Numbered from the stretch's first letter, positions 33,170 to 42,483 are shown. The stretch: 64,000 bases of DNA from Clostridium omnivorum (GCF_026012015.1 NZ_BRXR01000001.1:3570728-3634727), one strand, 5' to 3'. Numbers and translations are program-made. The notes: generated by a model not told the origin, from the sequence alone.

Positions 33170-34657
33170 ATGAATAATTTTAATTCTTTTACTAACAGAG
33201 TAAATAGGGCCGTTATTATGATCAACTGGGTTATTAGTTTTATTCTGGCATTAGGCTTTATTGCCGAATTCATGAAGGGCAAAAGAACACTGAACTTTCT
33301 AATGATAGTAATGTGCATTATAATCCTAGCTATTGTAGTTTCTCAATTATTGTATATGAAGAAAAAAGATAGTAAAAATATTAAACATATTTTGTTTATT
33401 AGCTCCATGGCTGTATATGTAATTACAATGTTTACAAGTACTTTTGCAATAGTATTTGTTTTTGCATTTCCTCTAACATTAGTTTATTGCCTATATTCAG
33501 ATAAGAAGTTGACATATATACATACTGCTATAATATTTGCAATTAATCTTTTGCATGTTCTTTTAAGGGTTAAAGCTGGACAAGTTTCTGCAACTGATAC
33601 TACCAACTATACAATGCAATTAGGTACAATGATTATGTATAGTTATTCAATAATTAAAGTAGTTCAAGTATCTAAAGGGATTAAAGATGATTCTGATAGC
33701 GCAATGGATAGTGTAGTATTAAGCCAGGAGCATCAAAATGAGATACTTAGAGATGTTGCTAAATCTGTAGAAGTATTAAATAAAAATACAATTGGGGTAA
33801 CTGATATTGTAAATAATCTGGAACAATCTTCTCGTTCTGTTTCTTTAGCAGTTGAGGAAATAGCTGAAGGAGCTGAAAGTACCTCCAGTGATATTAAACT
33901 TCAAACCAGCTTGGTTGAGGAGATTAATAATAAAATTTCAGAGGCTTCAATTACATCAAAAGAGATGGAGTACAGCTCTGAAACAATTTATAATACTGTA
34001 GCTTCTGGAATGGTAATTTCTAAGGAGTTATTTGATATATCTGAGGAAGTAAACAAAACTAATAAAGAAACTTTTAGGCTTTCAAATGTATTAAAAGAAA
34101 AGACCAATGAGGTTATTTCTATAAATGATATGATGGCAAGTATATCTGAACAAACTAATTTATTGGCACTAAATGCAGCTATTGAAGCTGCGCGAGTAGG
34201 GGAAGCTGGAAGAGGGTTCAACGTAGTAGCTGAGGAGATTAGAAAGCTTGCTGAGCAAAGTCAACAGTTTTCAAATAATATAAATAATATTGTAAATCAG
34301 CTTTATAGAGAAACAAACAATATGGTGAATTATATTACAATAATTAATGAGAAAAATGAAATTCAAAATAATAAAGTAAAAGAAACAAATGCACTTCTAG
34401 AAAATATTAATAATGTGTCGGAAGAAATTAAAATTAAGAGCCAATATGTAAGTGAAAGTATTAATGAAGTATTGATTGTGAATGAAAAAATTGTTAATTC
34501 CATATCAAATGTTTCAGCAGTTTCAAATGAAACAATGCTTAGCTCTAAAGAGGCCGCAGCTACGACAAATGAACATATTAATATGGCAGAAAGAGCAAAG
34601 GAGCTAGTGAAGGAATTAACTGAAATAGCAGCAAGTCTATCTAAGCATATTAATTAA
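33170..34657 (+). CDS. methyl-accepting chemotaxis-type protein without extracellular domain
   Basis: A 495-residue receptor. About six transmembrane helices occupy residues 15-170 with no large external loop and no HAMP region. The cytoplasmic signalling domain follows (about 190-490), with the invariant hairpin tip [43 protein letters not shown] near 325-365 and long coiled coils on both sides. A membrane-embedded sensor of this type may sense membrane state or ion gradient. It ends in a strong terminator shared with the arginase gene. Confidence 0.9.
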   Translation: MNNFNSFTNRVNRAVIMINWVISFILALGFIAEFMKGKRTLNFLMIVMCIIILAIVVSQLLYMKKKDSKNIKHILFISSMAVYVITMFTSTFAIVFVFAFPLTLVYCLYSDKKLTYIHTAIIFAINLLHVLLRVKAGQVSATDTTNYTMQLGTMIMYSYSIIKVVQVSKGIKDDSDSAMDSVVLSQEHQNEILRDVAKSVEVLNKNTIGVTDIVNNLEQSSRSVSLAVEEIAEGAESTSSDIKLQTSLVEEINNKISEASITSKEMEYSSETIYNTVASGMVISKELFDISEEVNKTNKETFRLSNVLKEKTNEVISINDMMASISEQTNLLALNAAIEAARVGEAGRGFNVVAEEIRKLAEQSQQFSNNINNIVNQLYRETNNMVNYITIINEKNEIQNNKVKETNALLENINNVSEEIKIKSQYVSESINEVLIVNEKIVNSISNVSAVSNETMLSSKEAAATTNEHINMAERAKELVKELTEIAASLSKHIN

Positions 34658-34676
34658 ATTGAATATTTATTTTATA

Positions 34677-34704
34677 AAAACCTCAGTAAATGCTGAGGTT
34701 TTTT
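34677..34704. terminator. bidirectional terminator between the chemoreceptor and arginase genes
   Basis: AAAACCTCAG / CTGAGGTTTT, a 10-bp stem with a 6-base loop, six Ts on the plus side and AAAAA (Ts on the minus strand) on the other side. Serves two convergent genes. Confidence 0.9.
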
Positions 34705-34712
34705 ATGAATTT

Positions 34713-35609
34713 TTACATATATTTAAAGGTTAAATCTAAAAGCTCTACAGCAATATTAGCTGTTGTATCATTAACATCTAGTAATGGATTAAGTTCAACA
34801 AAATCCATAGACTTAACAAGCTTTGACTCGGCTAAGATTTTTAATAGCGTTTTAGCATCTTCAATACTAGGTCCATCTGCTACAGCAGTGCCAGTACCTG
34901 GAACGAGTTTTGCGTCTATAAAGTCTATATCGAAGCTAAGATGAACAGTATCAATATTTTTATCCCTTAAATCTTTTAAAACTTCTTCTAGTACATGTTC
35001 AATGCCCTTTTCTTTAATTCTCTTTGTTGTATAAACATGTAGGTTTTCTTTTTTTATCAGGTCATACTCCCCAGGATCTAAGTCCCTTGCTCCAACTATA
35101 AATACATTTTCATTGGACACTTTTGGGCCTTTATAGTATACATCTGTTAAATCATCATAGCCTACTCCCATAGCTTTTGCTAAAGACATGCCATGTACAT
35201 TTCCACTTTCACTAGTTGTATGTGTATTAATATCCCCATGAGCATCAACCCAAATTACAGCAAAGTTTTTATTTGCTCTACTTACTCCTGCAATGCTTCC
35301 AAGTCCTATGGAGTGGTCTCCGCCAAATACTAATGGAAAGCTTCCACCCTTTATGGCGGAATAAACTATGTGAGCAAGATTATTATTAACTTGAATTATA
35401 GGTTCAAGATACTTCATATTTGGATGAGAAAAAAATTTGTTATACTCCTTTACCACAGGCACAAATAAATCACCAAAGTCAAATACTCTGTGATTATGAC
35501 TTCCAATTACTTCAACTATATTTTTTTCCCTTAGCTTTGCAGGTCCAAATTGAGGTCCTTGTTTATCTGCACCATAGAAGATTGGAACTCCAATTATACT
35601 TATATCCAT
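34713..35609 (-). CDS. rocF: arginase
   Basis: Hydrolyses arginine to ornithine and urea with two manganese ions. The chosen start gives 298 residues, 8 bases after AAGGTGG; a GTG four codons upstream lies in the ribosome site. Metal motifs: GGDHSIGLGS, WVDAHGDINTHTTSESGNVHGM, SFDIDFIDAKLVPGTGTAVADG. The TSESGNVHG loop and the GTGT-x-V segment fit arginase better than agmatinase. Single gene; no arginine regulator nearby. Confidence 0.9.
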   Translation of the reverse strand: MDISIIGVPIFYGADKQGPQFGPAKLREKNIVEVIGSHNHRVFDFGDLFVPVVKEYNKFFSHPNMKYLEPIIQVNNNLAHIVYSAIKGGSFPLVFGGDHSIGLGSIAGVSRANKNFAVIWVDAHGDINTHTTSESGNVHGMSLAKAMGVGYDDLTDVYYKGPKVSNENVFIVGARDLDPGEYDLIKKENLHVYTTKRIKEKGIEHVLEEVLKDLRDKNIDTVHLSFDIDFIDAKLVPGTGTAVADGPSIEDAKTLLKILAESKLVKSMDFVELNPLLDVNDTTANIAVELLDLTFKYM

Positions 35610-35782
35610 ATATATAACCACCTTAAAATTAGTTTATATTATTTAAATTATAGTATCCCACTAAGTTGTTAAAAATAATCTAAAGGCTTGTTTATATTTT
35701 TATGATTGAAAGTTTAGGGGAGTAATGCTAAAGGTGATAATGTAGGCACTTCACGACCCAGAGTTAAAATAAATATTAATAA

Positions 35783-35810
35783 CCTGACATACTGTTGTCA
35801 GGGTTTCTTT
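35783..35810 (+). terminator. orphan terminator-like hairpin upstream of the GyrI-like gene
   Basis: CCTGACA / TGTCAGG stem with a 6-base loop, then GTTTCTTT. There is no plus-strand gene before it: the arginase gene points the other way. The 170 bases upstream (35610-35782) may hold a small RNA or a gene remnant; nothing definite is seen. Confidence 0.5.
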
Positions 35811-35847
35811 AGTATACTTACGGTAGAATTGGTTAGGGGGAATCAAG

Positions 35848-36474
35848 ATGAAATACGAATGGAAAAAAGCAGCTAAAGAATTTTATTGTCCTAAGAATAA
35901 GCCAGAGGTTGTTGAGGTTCCTAGTTTTAAGTTCTTTATACTAGAAGGAAAGGGAAATCCAAATGAGAAAGATTTTTCAGAAGCTGTTGGAGTGTTGTAT
36001 TCATTAGCTTATGCTGTTAAGATGATGCCAAAGAAAGGAATAATTCCAGAAGGATATTTTGATTATACTGTATTTCCACTAGAAGGAGTGTGGGATTTAG
36101 CAGAAGAGGCAAGACATTTGGAAAAATTGGATAAGAACAGTTTAATCTATAAAATCATGATAAGGCAGCCAGACTTTGTTACTGAGGATTTAGCACAAAA
36201 GGTAATTGAAAGTTTAAAGAGTAAAAAGCCACATGTATTGTTAGATAAAGTTAAGTTTCAAAGCATAGAGGATGGATTATGTGTTCAAATGCTTCATTTA
36301 GGTCCCTATGATGAGGAGCCAAAGAGTTTTGCTATAATGGAGGATTACTGCAGAGACAACAATTTAAAAAGAATAGAGAAAATTCACAGAGAATTGTATA
36401 TTTCAGATATTAGAAAGACTGAACCTAGTAAGCTAAAAACTGTACTTAGATTTAAAATTGAAAGAGTAGAATAG
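35848..36474 (+). CDS. GyrI-like small-molecule-binding domain protein
   Basis: A 208-residue single-domain protein of the GyrI/SOUL-like superfamily. Marks include PSFKFFILEGKGNPNEKDFSEAV at the start, the aromatic ligand pocket residues in YDYTVFPLEGVWDL (about 68-82), VQMLHLGPYDEEPKSFAIMEDY and the C-terminal HRELYISDIRKTEPSKLKTVLRFKI. Stand-alone members bind hydrophobic toxic compounds and some hydrolyse them. The start follows AGGGGG. Function in this organism is open. Confidence 0.85.
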   Translation: MKYEWKKAAKEFYCPKNKPEVVEVPSFKFFILEGKGNPNEKDFSEAVGVLYSLAYAVKMMPKKGIIPEGYFDYTVFPLEGVWDLAEEARHLEKLDKNSLIYKIMIRQPDFVTEDLAQKVIESLKSKKPHVLLDKVKFQSIEDGLCVQMLHLGPYDEEPKSFAIMEDYCRDNNLKRIEKIHRELYISDIRKTEPSKLKTVLRFKIERVE

Positions 36475-36510
36475 TTCTGTTATTTTAAAAGAACTCTACA
36501 TTAAAAATGG

Positions 36511-36570
36511 AAAAGGTTCTGATTAAGAAGGGTATAATAACAAACACATTCACAATCAGAACCTTAATTA
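36511..36570. terminator. long hairpin between convergent genes
   Basis: AAGGTTCTGATT (36513-36524) is the exact reverse complement of AATCAGAACCTT (36554-36565), with a 29-base loop and A/T-rich flanks. Position between convergent genes suggests a bidirectional terminator despite the large loop. Confidence 0.6.
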
Positions 36571-36587
36571 TTATTTTTAACTATGGT

Positions 36588-37088
36588 TTACCATCTTTCA
36601 TAGTGAACTTTTGTACTATCAAATCTATCTACAAATTTAGGCTCATCAGCTGGATATCCTATAGGGATTAATGAGTATGGAATAATGTTTTCAGGCAAAT
36701 TGAACATATTCTTTATATAATTTATTCTATCTTCTTCAGGTGTAACAGCCATCCATACTCCACCTAGTCCAAGCTCTACAGCTTCAAGTAATAGATTTTC
36801 ACAAGCTGCTCCTAAATCTTGCTGCCAGCATCCTGGTACCTTCATATTATCCTTATTGCCTAAAACTACAAAAGCTAATGGTGCATTTGCTACTGGCTTT
36901 GAAAATGGGCTGGTTTCTGAAAGCTTTTTTAAAGTGTTCTTATCTTCAACTACTACAAACTCCCAAGCTTGTTGATTATACGCTGATGGAGCTTGCATAG
37001 CAGCTCTTAGTAGTTTTTCAACTTTTTCTTTTTCAACTTTAATATCCTTATAGGTTCTTACGCTTCTTCTGCTATTAATTATCTCCAT
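36588..37088 (-). CDS. nitroreductase-family flavoprotein
   Basis: The ATG eight bases after GGAGG gives 166 residues; earlier in-frame starts are inside or too near the ribosome site. FMN-binding family marks: NSRRSVRTYKDIKVEKEKVEKLLRAAMQAPSAYNQQAWEFVVVED at the N-terminus, GAACENLLLEAVELGLGGVWMAV in the middle and IPIGYPADEP at the end. It would reduce nitro groups or quinones with NAD(P)H. It follows, 17 bases later, a small monooxygenase-like gene on the same strand, so the two form an operon. Confidence 0.9.
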   Translation of the reverse strand: MEIINSRRSVRTYKDIKVEKEKVEKLLRAAMQAPSAYNQQAWEFVVVEDKNTLKKLSETSPFSKPVANAPLAFVVLGNKDNMKVPGCWQQDLGAACENLLLEAVELGLGGVWMAVTPEEDRINYIKNMFNLPENIIPYSLIPIGYPADEPKFVDRFDSTKVHYERW

Positions 37089-37105
37089 TTTCATTTCCTC
37101 CAAGT

Positions 37106-37393
37106 CTATTTAATTCTTTCATATAAAGTTACGTCTGGTGAACTAACTCTAAATTTCCCTAGCATTGGTACAATTGTTTTATAGTGTTCGCTGTTATTAT
37201 GTAATGCTATAGCTTCTTTGCTTTCCCATTCTTCCATAAAGGTAAGCACATTACTATTATTTATATCTTGATTCAAATAGTAGGATATGCAACCGGCTTC
37301 TTTTCTACTCTCATTTATAAGCTTTTCAGCTAAAGCTATGAATTCTTCTACTTTACCTTCTTTTATTTCACTCTTAGCAACAATAGTGATCAT
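37106..37393 (-). CDS. antibiotic-biosynthesis-monooxygenase (YgiN-like) domain protein
   Basis: A 95-residue ABM-fold protein: ITIVAKSEIKEGKVEEFIALAEKLINESRKEAGCISYYLNQD, then FMEEWESKEAIALHNNSEHYKTIVPML. It closely fits the YgiN group of quinol monooxygenase-like proteins. Cotranscribed with a nitroreductase, which suggests a joint role in quinone or aromatic-compound redox chemistry. The start follows AAGAAGG. Confidence 0.85.
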   Translation of the reverse strand: MITIVAKSEIKEGKVEEFIALAEKLINESRKEAGCISYYLNQDINNSNVLTFMEEWESKEAIALHNNSEHYKTIVPMLGKFRVSSPDVTLYERIK

Positions 37394-37580
37394 TTTACAT
37401 CAACCTTCTTTCTAAATTATACTTCTGTGAACATTTTGATAAGTACCAAAATTCCATACTAGTATTATAACTTATTAACTTACTTTTGGGAAGTAAATTC
37501 TTTAAGGTGAGTTGATGCTTGTTTGTAATATAGTTGCAATACACAACAGTTTTGAGTTACAATTATATGGAGGTGATTAA

Positions 37581-38018
37581 TTGGATAATAGAGAAAGTCA
37601 CTACTTAAGGGAATTGATTAGAGTACTTGTAAGGAATTTAGGAATACTTGAAAAAGATGAAGCAACCTGCTGTGGAATAACAATTTCACAATGTCATGCA
37701 ATTGTTGAAGTTGGAAGGGCAGAAGAAATTTCCTTGAATGAACTTGCTAAAACGTTGGAATTAGATAAAAGTACAATGAGTAGAACAATTAATAATCTTG
37801 TGGAAAGTGGTTTAGTGATTAGAGAATTACATCCGGAAGATAGAAGATATGTAACAATAAAGCTAACTGATAAAGGAAAGGAATTATATAAAAATACTGA
37901 AGGAAGTATGGAAAATTATTATAGAGATATTTTTATGTCAGTTCCAGAGAATAAAAGAGATCAGCTACTTGATAGTTTAAAAGTACTAACGGATGCAGTG
38001 AAGAAAAATAAAAATTGA
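37581..38018 (+). CDS. MarR-family regulator with vicinal cysteines
   Basis: TTG start six bases after GGAGGTG, 145 residues. The winged helix is clear: ISLNELAKTLELDKSTMSRTINNLVESGLVIRELHPEDRRYVTIKLTDKG. Ahead of it is EATCCGITISQCHAIVEV, with a Cys-Cys pair and a third Cys, aligning with the MarR at 48701 (HGFTSSQCYAMLEI). The cysteines and the metalloid-resistance region that follows suggest a trivalent arsenical or thiol-reactive sensor. Cotranscription with the acetyltransferase at 38101 is likely. Confidence 0.85.
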   Translation: MDNRESHYLRELIRVLVRNLGILEKDEATCCGITISQCHAIVEVGRAEEISLNELAKTLELDKSTMSRTINNLVESGLVIRELHPEDRRYVTIKLTDKGKELYKNTEGSMENYYRDIFMSVPENKRDQLLDSLKVLTDAVKKNKN

Positions 38019-38100
38019 AATTGTTGCTGAAGTTTTTGCTGGAGACAAGGTAAGGGGGTATAAGTGTTAGAAATAGATTTATTTAAAGGAAGTGTTTACA

Positions 38101-38601
38101 ATGGACTATAAAATCGAAAAAATGACAGATGAAGATTGGGAGGGAGTAGCTAAAATCTATCTAGAAGGTATAAAAACAGGCAAAGCTACATTTCAATCTG
38201 AAATACCAAGCTATGATGCTTGGAATAATGGGCATGTTAAAACTTGTAGGTTGGTTGCTCGTAAGGGAAACGAGGTACTAGGATGGGGAGCTTTAAGCCC
38301 AACCTCAAGTAGATGTGTTTATGCTGGTGTTGCGGAAGTCAGCATATATATAGGAGAAGAATATAGGGGGAAAGGAATAGGGAGAACTCTTCTAAAGGCT
38401 TTAGTTAAAATGTCAGAAGAAAATGGATTTTGGACTTTGCAATCAGGTATTATAAAAGAAAACACTGCAAGTATAGAACTGCATAAAAGTTGTGGCTTCA
38501 GAGAAATTGGAATAAGAGAAAGAGTTGCTAAAATGAATAATGGAGCATGGCATGATGTAGTACTTATGGAACGTAGAAGTGATGTTACAGGAATAGATTA
38601 G
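38101..38601 (+). CDS. ArsN1/phosphinothricin-type GNAT N-acetyltransferase
   Basis: The ATG at 38101 follows AAAGGAAG; a GTG nine bases earlier lies in the ribosome site. The 166-residue enzyme has the PAT-family pattern: IYLEGIKTGKATFQSEIPSYDAWN, GWGALSPTSSRCVYAGVAEVSIYIGEEYRGKGIGRTLLKAL (acetyl-CoA loop RGKGIG near 98-103) and SIELHKSCGFREIGIRERVAKMNNGAWHDVVLMER. In this family the ArsN1 branch detoxifies arsinothricin; the adjacent ars region favours that, but phosphinothricin- or methionine-sulfoximine-type substrates fit as well. Confidence 0.85.
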   Translation: MDYKIEKMTDEDWEGVAKIYLEGIKTGKATFQSEIPSYDAWNNGHVKTCRLVARKGNEVLGWGALSPTSSRCVYAGVAEVSIYIGEEYRGKGIGRTLLKALVKMSEENGFWTLQSGIIKENTASIELHKSCGFREIGIRERVAKMNNGAWHDVVLMERRSDVTGID

Positions 38602-38797
38602 ATTCATTAAAATGAATTTTCTTCAAAGGGTGTAAATATAACCATATTTGCACTCTATTTTTTTATTCTTCTGCTAAGGAATGAATGATAGTATTATTTA
38701 TCAAATACTAAATTGACAAATAAAAAAAGTAAGATTATTATGTATATATACGCATATGGATATATAAGGATGGAATGTTATAGGAGGAAAAGTTCTC

Positions 38798-39721
38798 ATG
38801 ATAAAATTGTATTTGTTGACAGGGTTCTTAGGAGCAGGCAAAACTACATTTTTAACTAATACTTTAGAACATTTAAAAGGGGAAAAAGTAGGAGTTATAA
38901 TGAACGAATTTGGTAAGATAGGTATAGATGGTACTATCATTAAAAAAGATGGAATGGAACTTATTGAGATAAATAGAGGATCAATATTTTGCTCTTGTCT
39001 AAAGATTTCTTTTGCGCAGGCAATGATTGAAATGGCGGAACGTGAATTAGATTATTTGTTTGTAGAAAGCTCAGGCCTTGCTGACCCTTCTAATATTTAT
39101 GAGATTTTAGGGGCAGTAACTTCTTTGAAGGGTGATGTATATGATTACAGTGGAGCTATATGTCTTGTAGATGCACCTAATTTTTTAGAGCAAATTAATG
39201 ATTTAGAAACAGTAGAAAAGCAGCTTAAGCACTGTCATATGGTTATAGTAAACAAGGCTGATTTAGTCGATGAAGATACTCTAAAAAAAGTTATTGAAAA
39301 AATTAGAGAAATAAATAATAAGGTAGAAATAGAGATTACTTCTTTCGGAAAAACAGATTATAAGTTTTTAGAAAAGGATTTGATGTTAAATCAATGGGTC
39401 GAAGGTGAGGAAAGCAGCAATACTCCAGAAAATAAGCCTAAGACTTTAAATTTAACCTATGAAGGAGAAATTACAAAAGAACAGCTTACTGCATTTATAG
39501 ATAAGATTTCTGGTGATGCCTTTAGAATAAAGGGGTTCTTTAAATTGGAAGATGGGTGGAATCAAGTTGATGTGGTAAATAAAAAAATAGATTACAAGCT
39601 TTCAACTACAGAAGAAACAACCTCACAAATAGTTATTATTTCAAAAATAGGGCCTAACATAATAAGACCTATTTTTAATGCATGGGAACAGGTAGTTGGA
39701 AAAGAAATGAAACTTAGATAG
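38798..39721 (+). CDS. CobW/COG0523-family GTPase, putative metallochaperone
   Basis: A 307-residue G3E-family GTPase: Walker A GFLGAGKT at 9-16, Walker B and switch VESSGLADPSNIYE, and the NKAD specificity motif (VNKADLVDED). The metal site, usually C-x-C-C, reads FCSCL, so one cysteine of the usual three is missing. The C-terminal CobW_C domain (about 215-305) is present. Members insert or deliver metals such as zinc, nickel or cobalt. It lies between the acetyltransferase and arsRDA and has its own terminator. Confidence 0.88.
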   Translation: MIKLYLLTGFLGAGKTTFLTNTLEHLKGEKVGVIMNEFGKIGIDGTIIKKDGMELIEINRGSIFCSCLKISFAQAMIEMAERELDYLFVESSGLADPSNIYEILGAVTSLKGDVYDYSGAICLVDAPNFLEQINDLETVEKQLKHCHMVIVNKADLVDEDTLKKVIEKIREINNKVEIEITSFGKTDYKFLEKDLMLNQWVEGEESSNTPENKPKTLNLTYEGEITKEQLTAFIDKISGDAFRIKGFFKLEDGWNQVDVVNKKIDYKLSTTEETTSQIVIISKIGPNIIRPIFNAWEQVVGKEMKLR

Positions 39722-39744
39722 ATATTACACAGAATTATAAGTTT

Positions 39745-39781
39745 AGGCGGAACGGTAAAGCTTTACCTATCCGCCTAATTT
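39745..39781 (+). terminator. terminator after the CobW-family gene
   Basis: AGGCGGA / TCCGCCT outer stem with an inner GGTAAA-GC-TTTACC palindrome, followed by AATTTTA. Located 23 bases after the stop codon. Confidence 0.75.
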
Positions 39782-39875
39782 TATGTACATACGAAAATGT
39801 TATTTGTATAGAATAGTGTTATATAGACTAATGTATATGCTAGTGTTAATAATGCGTTAATAAACTTACGGTAAG

Positions 39876-39927
39876 TTGACGTTAACTATATAAAGGTCTA
39901 TATTTTATATAGATGATTATCTATATA
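39876..39927 (+). promoter_or_regulatory. arsRDA promoter and ArsR-type operator
   Basis: TTGACG (39876-39881), 17 bases, TATATT (39899-39904). Immediately downstream is a perfect 9-bp inverted repeat TATATAGAT-GATT-ATCTATATA (39906-39927), just ahead of the GGAGG of arsR. An operator at the transcription start fits repression by the first gene product. Confidence 0.65.
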
Positions 39928-39940
39928 TGGAGGCGATTGG

Positions 39941-40264
39941 GTGAAGCTAAATTATGACCAGAATGCAAAAATGATTAAAGCGCTATCAGATAGTAATAGA
40001 CTAAAAATAGTTGATATATTGTCTTGTGGAGAAAAGTGTGCTTGTGATTTGTTAGAGCACTTTGATTTCACACAGCCCACACTTTCACATCACATGAAGG
40101 TGCTTTCTGATTGTGGTATTGTTCACTGTAGAAAAGAAGGGTTGTGGAATTATTATTCGCTTAATAATTCTAACTGCAATAAACTTATGCTATTTCTTAT
40201 GAATCTTATTACAGATACAGATGACTGCATCTGTAAAGATAAATCTAAATGTGATTGTAAATAA
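39941..40264 (+). CDS. arsR: ArsR-family arsenite-responsive repressor
   Basis: GTG start behind GGAGGCG, 107 residues. Winged helix: MIKALSDSNRLKIVDILSCGEKCACDLLEHFDFTQPTLSHHMKVLSDCGIV. Candidate arsenite ligands Cys29, Cys33 and Cys35 sit at the start of the DNA-binding helices; the E. coli-type third Cys is replaced by Leu. A cysteine-rich tail (CICKDKSKCDCK) adds thiols. It leads arsD and arsA with spacers of 16 and 20 bases, so it controls arsenite-transport ATPase genes. Confidence 0.92.
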   Translation: MKLNYDQNAKMIKALSDSNRLKIVDILSCGEKCACDLLEHFDFTQPTLSHHMKVLSDCGIVHCRKEGLWNYYSLNNSNCNKLMLFLMNLITDTDDCICKDKSKCDCK

Positions 40265-40280
40265 AAAGGAGTGAATTGAT

Positions 40281-40652
40281 ATGAAAAAGATGATTGTTTT
40301 TGATCCAGCTATGTGCTGTTCAACAGGTGTATGTGGGCCGTCAGTAAATCCAGAATTATTAAGAGTTTCTACAGTGTTAAATAACTTAAAGAGCAAGGGA
40401 ATAATTGTTGAAAGGCATAATCTAACTAATAATCCTCAAATATTTGTGGATAACAAGGAAATAAACAAAATTTTAAACGAAAAAGGCATCGATGTGCTTC
40501 CTGTTACCATGGTTGATGGTGTCATAGTAAAAACTAATGCTTATCCAACTAATGAAGAGTTTTGTAAACTATTAGATATCACAGAAGACTATCTAAAACC
40601 TACAATTAAAAAGCCAACTAAAGGCTGTGGTTGTAAAGGTGGATGCTGCTAA
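40281..40652 (+). CDS. arsD: ArsD arsenite metallochaperone
   Basis: Hands trivalent arsenic to ArsA. The 123-residue length is standard. The essential thiols Cys12, Cys13 and Cys18 (DPAMCCSTGVCGPSV) are at the same positions as in the plasmid R773 protein, and a second cysteine set closes the C-terminus (CGCKGGCC). Starts behind AAAGGAG and precedes arsA by 20 bases. Confidence 0.96.
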   Translation: MKKMIVFDPAMCCSTGVCGPSVNPELLRVSTVLNNLKSKGIIVERHNLTNNPQIFVDNKEINKILNEKGIDVLPVTMVDGVIVKTNAYPTNEEFCKLLDITEDYLKPTIKKPTKGCGCKGGCC

Positions 40653-40672
40653 AAGAGAAATGAGGGATATTA

Positions 40673-42418
40673 ATGTTTAAAAATTTTAATGTGAAGGACA
40701 TAAACCTAACAAAATATTTATTCTTTACAGGAAAAGGTGGAGTTGGTAAGACTTCGACAGCTTGCGCAGTGGCAGTATCTTTAGCTGATAAGGGAAAGAA
40801 AATTATTCTTGTTAGTACAGACCCGGCGTCAAACCTACAGGATGTATTTAATACAGAATTAAATAATAAGGGAGTTGCCATAAAAGAAGTTTCAAATTTA
40901 ATAGTTGCAAACTTTGAGCCAGAAGAAGCTGCTGCTGAGTATAGAGAAAGTGTAATAGCCCCTTATCGTGGAAAGCTTCCAGAAGTAGTTTTGAAAAATA
41001 TGGAGGAACAGCTTTCAGGAAGCTGTACAGTGGAGATTGCAGCATTTAATGAGTTCTCAACATTCATAACTGATAAAAAAGCTGCTGAGGAGTACGATCA
41101 TATTATATTTGATACGGCACCTACAGGACATACGCTAAGAATGTTGCAGCTTCCTTCAGCATGGAGTAATTTTATTAGTGAAAGCACACATGGTGCTTCA
41201 TGTTTAGGGCAGCTTTCAGGGCTTGAAAGTAAAAAGGAAGTCTACAAAAATGCAGTTAGTACTTTAGCAGATAAGGAAAAAACTACACTTGTTCTTGTAG
41301 CTCGTCCTGAGATATCGCCATTAAATGAGGCTGAAAGAGCTTCAAAAGAGCTTCAAGATTTAGGAATAAATAATCAAATTTTGGTTATAAACGGTATTGT
41401 TAATGAACATGGAGATTATCTTTCTGATGCTATTTATTCTAAACAACAAAAGGCATTAGCGGAGATACCTAAGTCACTTAAGTCTATTGAAACTTTTGAA
41501 ATTCCTCTAAGACCTTATAATGTAACAGGATTAGATAATGTAAGGGCATTCTTAAAGGATAACAATATTAAATATAATACTGAAACGTTAAATACTAACA
41601 ATATACCTAAACTAAAAAGTGTAATAGAAGATTTATATGTAAATAATAAAAAAGTTATATTTGCAATGGGTAAAGGTGGCGTAGGAAAAACTACAATAGC
41701 TGCTGCAATTGCCTTAGGCTTAGCTAAAAAGGGAAAAAAAGTACATTTAACAACTACTGATCCAGCTGCACACTTGAAATTTGTACTAGATGAAAGCTAT
41801 GGAATTACACTAAGCCATATAGATGAAAAAGAAGAACTTAAAAAATATAGGGAAGAAGTATTGAGGAAGGCAAGAGAAACTATGAACGAAGATGATATTG
41901 CTTATGTTGAAGAAGATTTAAGATCACCTTGTACTCAAGAAATAGCAGTGTTCAGAGCCTTTGCTGAAATAGTTGAAAGGTCAGAAAATGAGGTTGTAGT
42001 TATTGATACAGCTCCAACAGGACATACACTTTTACTTCTAGATTCAACTCAAAGTTATAATAGGGAAATACAGCGTTCTCAGGGAGATATTCCAGAGTCA
42101 GTTAAAAAGCTTCTACCTAAGCTTAGAAATGAAAAGGAAACCGAAGTTATTATTGTAACATTGGCTGAAACTACTCCCGTTTATGAAGCTCTAAGACTAC
42201 AGAAAGACTTAAATAGAGCTGGTATTCATAGTAAATGGTGGGTTATTAATTCAAGTTTCTATGCTTCAAATACAACTAATGATATTTTAAAAGTTAAAGC
42301 AAGTAATGAAGTGCAGTGGATTAATAAGGTCAATGAAATATCACAAGGAAATTTTGCAGTTATAGAATGGATGACTGAAGAAGTAAAAGGTGAAAAACTT
42401 AAAGACTTAATAAACTAA
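40673..42418 (+). CDS. arsA: ArsA arsenite-stimulated ATPase, two-domain form
   Basis: A 581-residue duplicated ATPase. P-loops GKGGVGKTS at 20-28 and GKGGVGKTT about 316 residues later; the DTAPTGHTLRLL signature occurs in both halves. The three metalloid cysteines are kept: GSCTVEIAAF (first half), HGASCLGQL and SPCTQEIAVF (second half). It energises arsenite export with a membrane partner; that partner here is probably the Acr3 carrier encoded 2.6 kb downstream, since no ArsB gene is seen. Followed by a bidirectional terminator. Confidence 0.96.
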   Translation: MFKNFNVKDINLTKYLFFTGKGGVGKTSTACAVAVSLADKGKKIILVSTDPASNLQDVFNTELNNKGVAIKEVSNLIVANFEPEEAAAEYRESVIAPYRGKLPEVVLKNMEEQLSGSCTVEIAAFNEFSTFITDKKAAEEYDHIIFDTAPTGHTLRMLQLPSAWSNFISESTHGASCLGQLSGLESKKEVYKNAVSTLADKEKTTLVLVARPEISPLNEAERASKELQDLGINNQILVINGIVNEHGDYLSDAIYSKQQKALAEIPKSLKSIETFEIPLRPYNVTGLDNVRAFLKDNNIKYNTETLNTNNIPKLKSVIEDLYVNNKKVIFAMGKGGVGKTTIAAAIALGLAKKGKKVHLTTTDPAAHLKFVLDESYGITLSHIDEKEELKKYREEVLRKARETMNEDDIAYVEEDLRSPCTQEIAVFRAFAEIVERSENEVVVIDTAPTGHTLLLLDSTQSYNREIQRSQGDIPESVKKLLPKLRNEKETEVIIVTLAETTPVYEALRLQKDLNRAGIHSKWWVINSSFYASNTTNDILKVKASNEVQWINKVNEISQGNFAVIEWMTEEVKGEKLKDLIN

Positions 42419-42424
42419 ATCATA

Positions 42425-42464
42425 ATTCCACTACAAAATAGTATTATAAATTTTGTAGTGGAAT
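42425..42464. terminator. bidirectional terminator after arsA
   Basis: ATTCCACTACAAAAT / ATTTTGTAGTGGAAT, a 15-bp perfect stem with a 10-base loop between convergent genes. Confidence 0.88.
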
Positions 42465-42483
42465 TTATAATAAAGATATAAAT

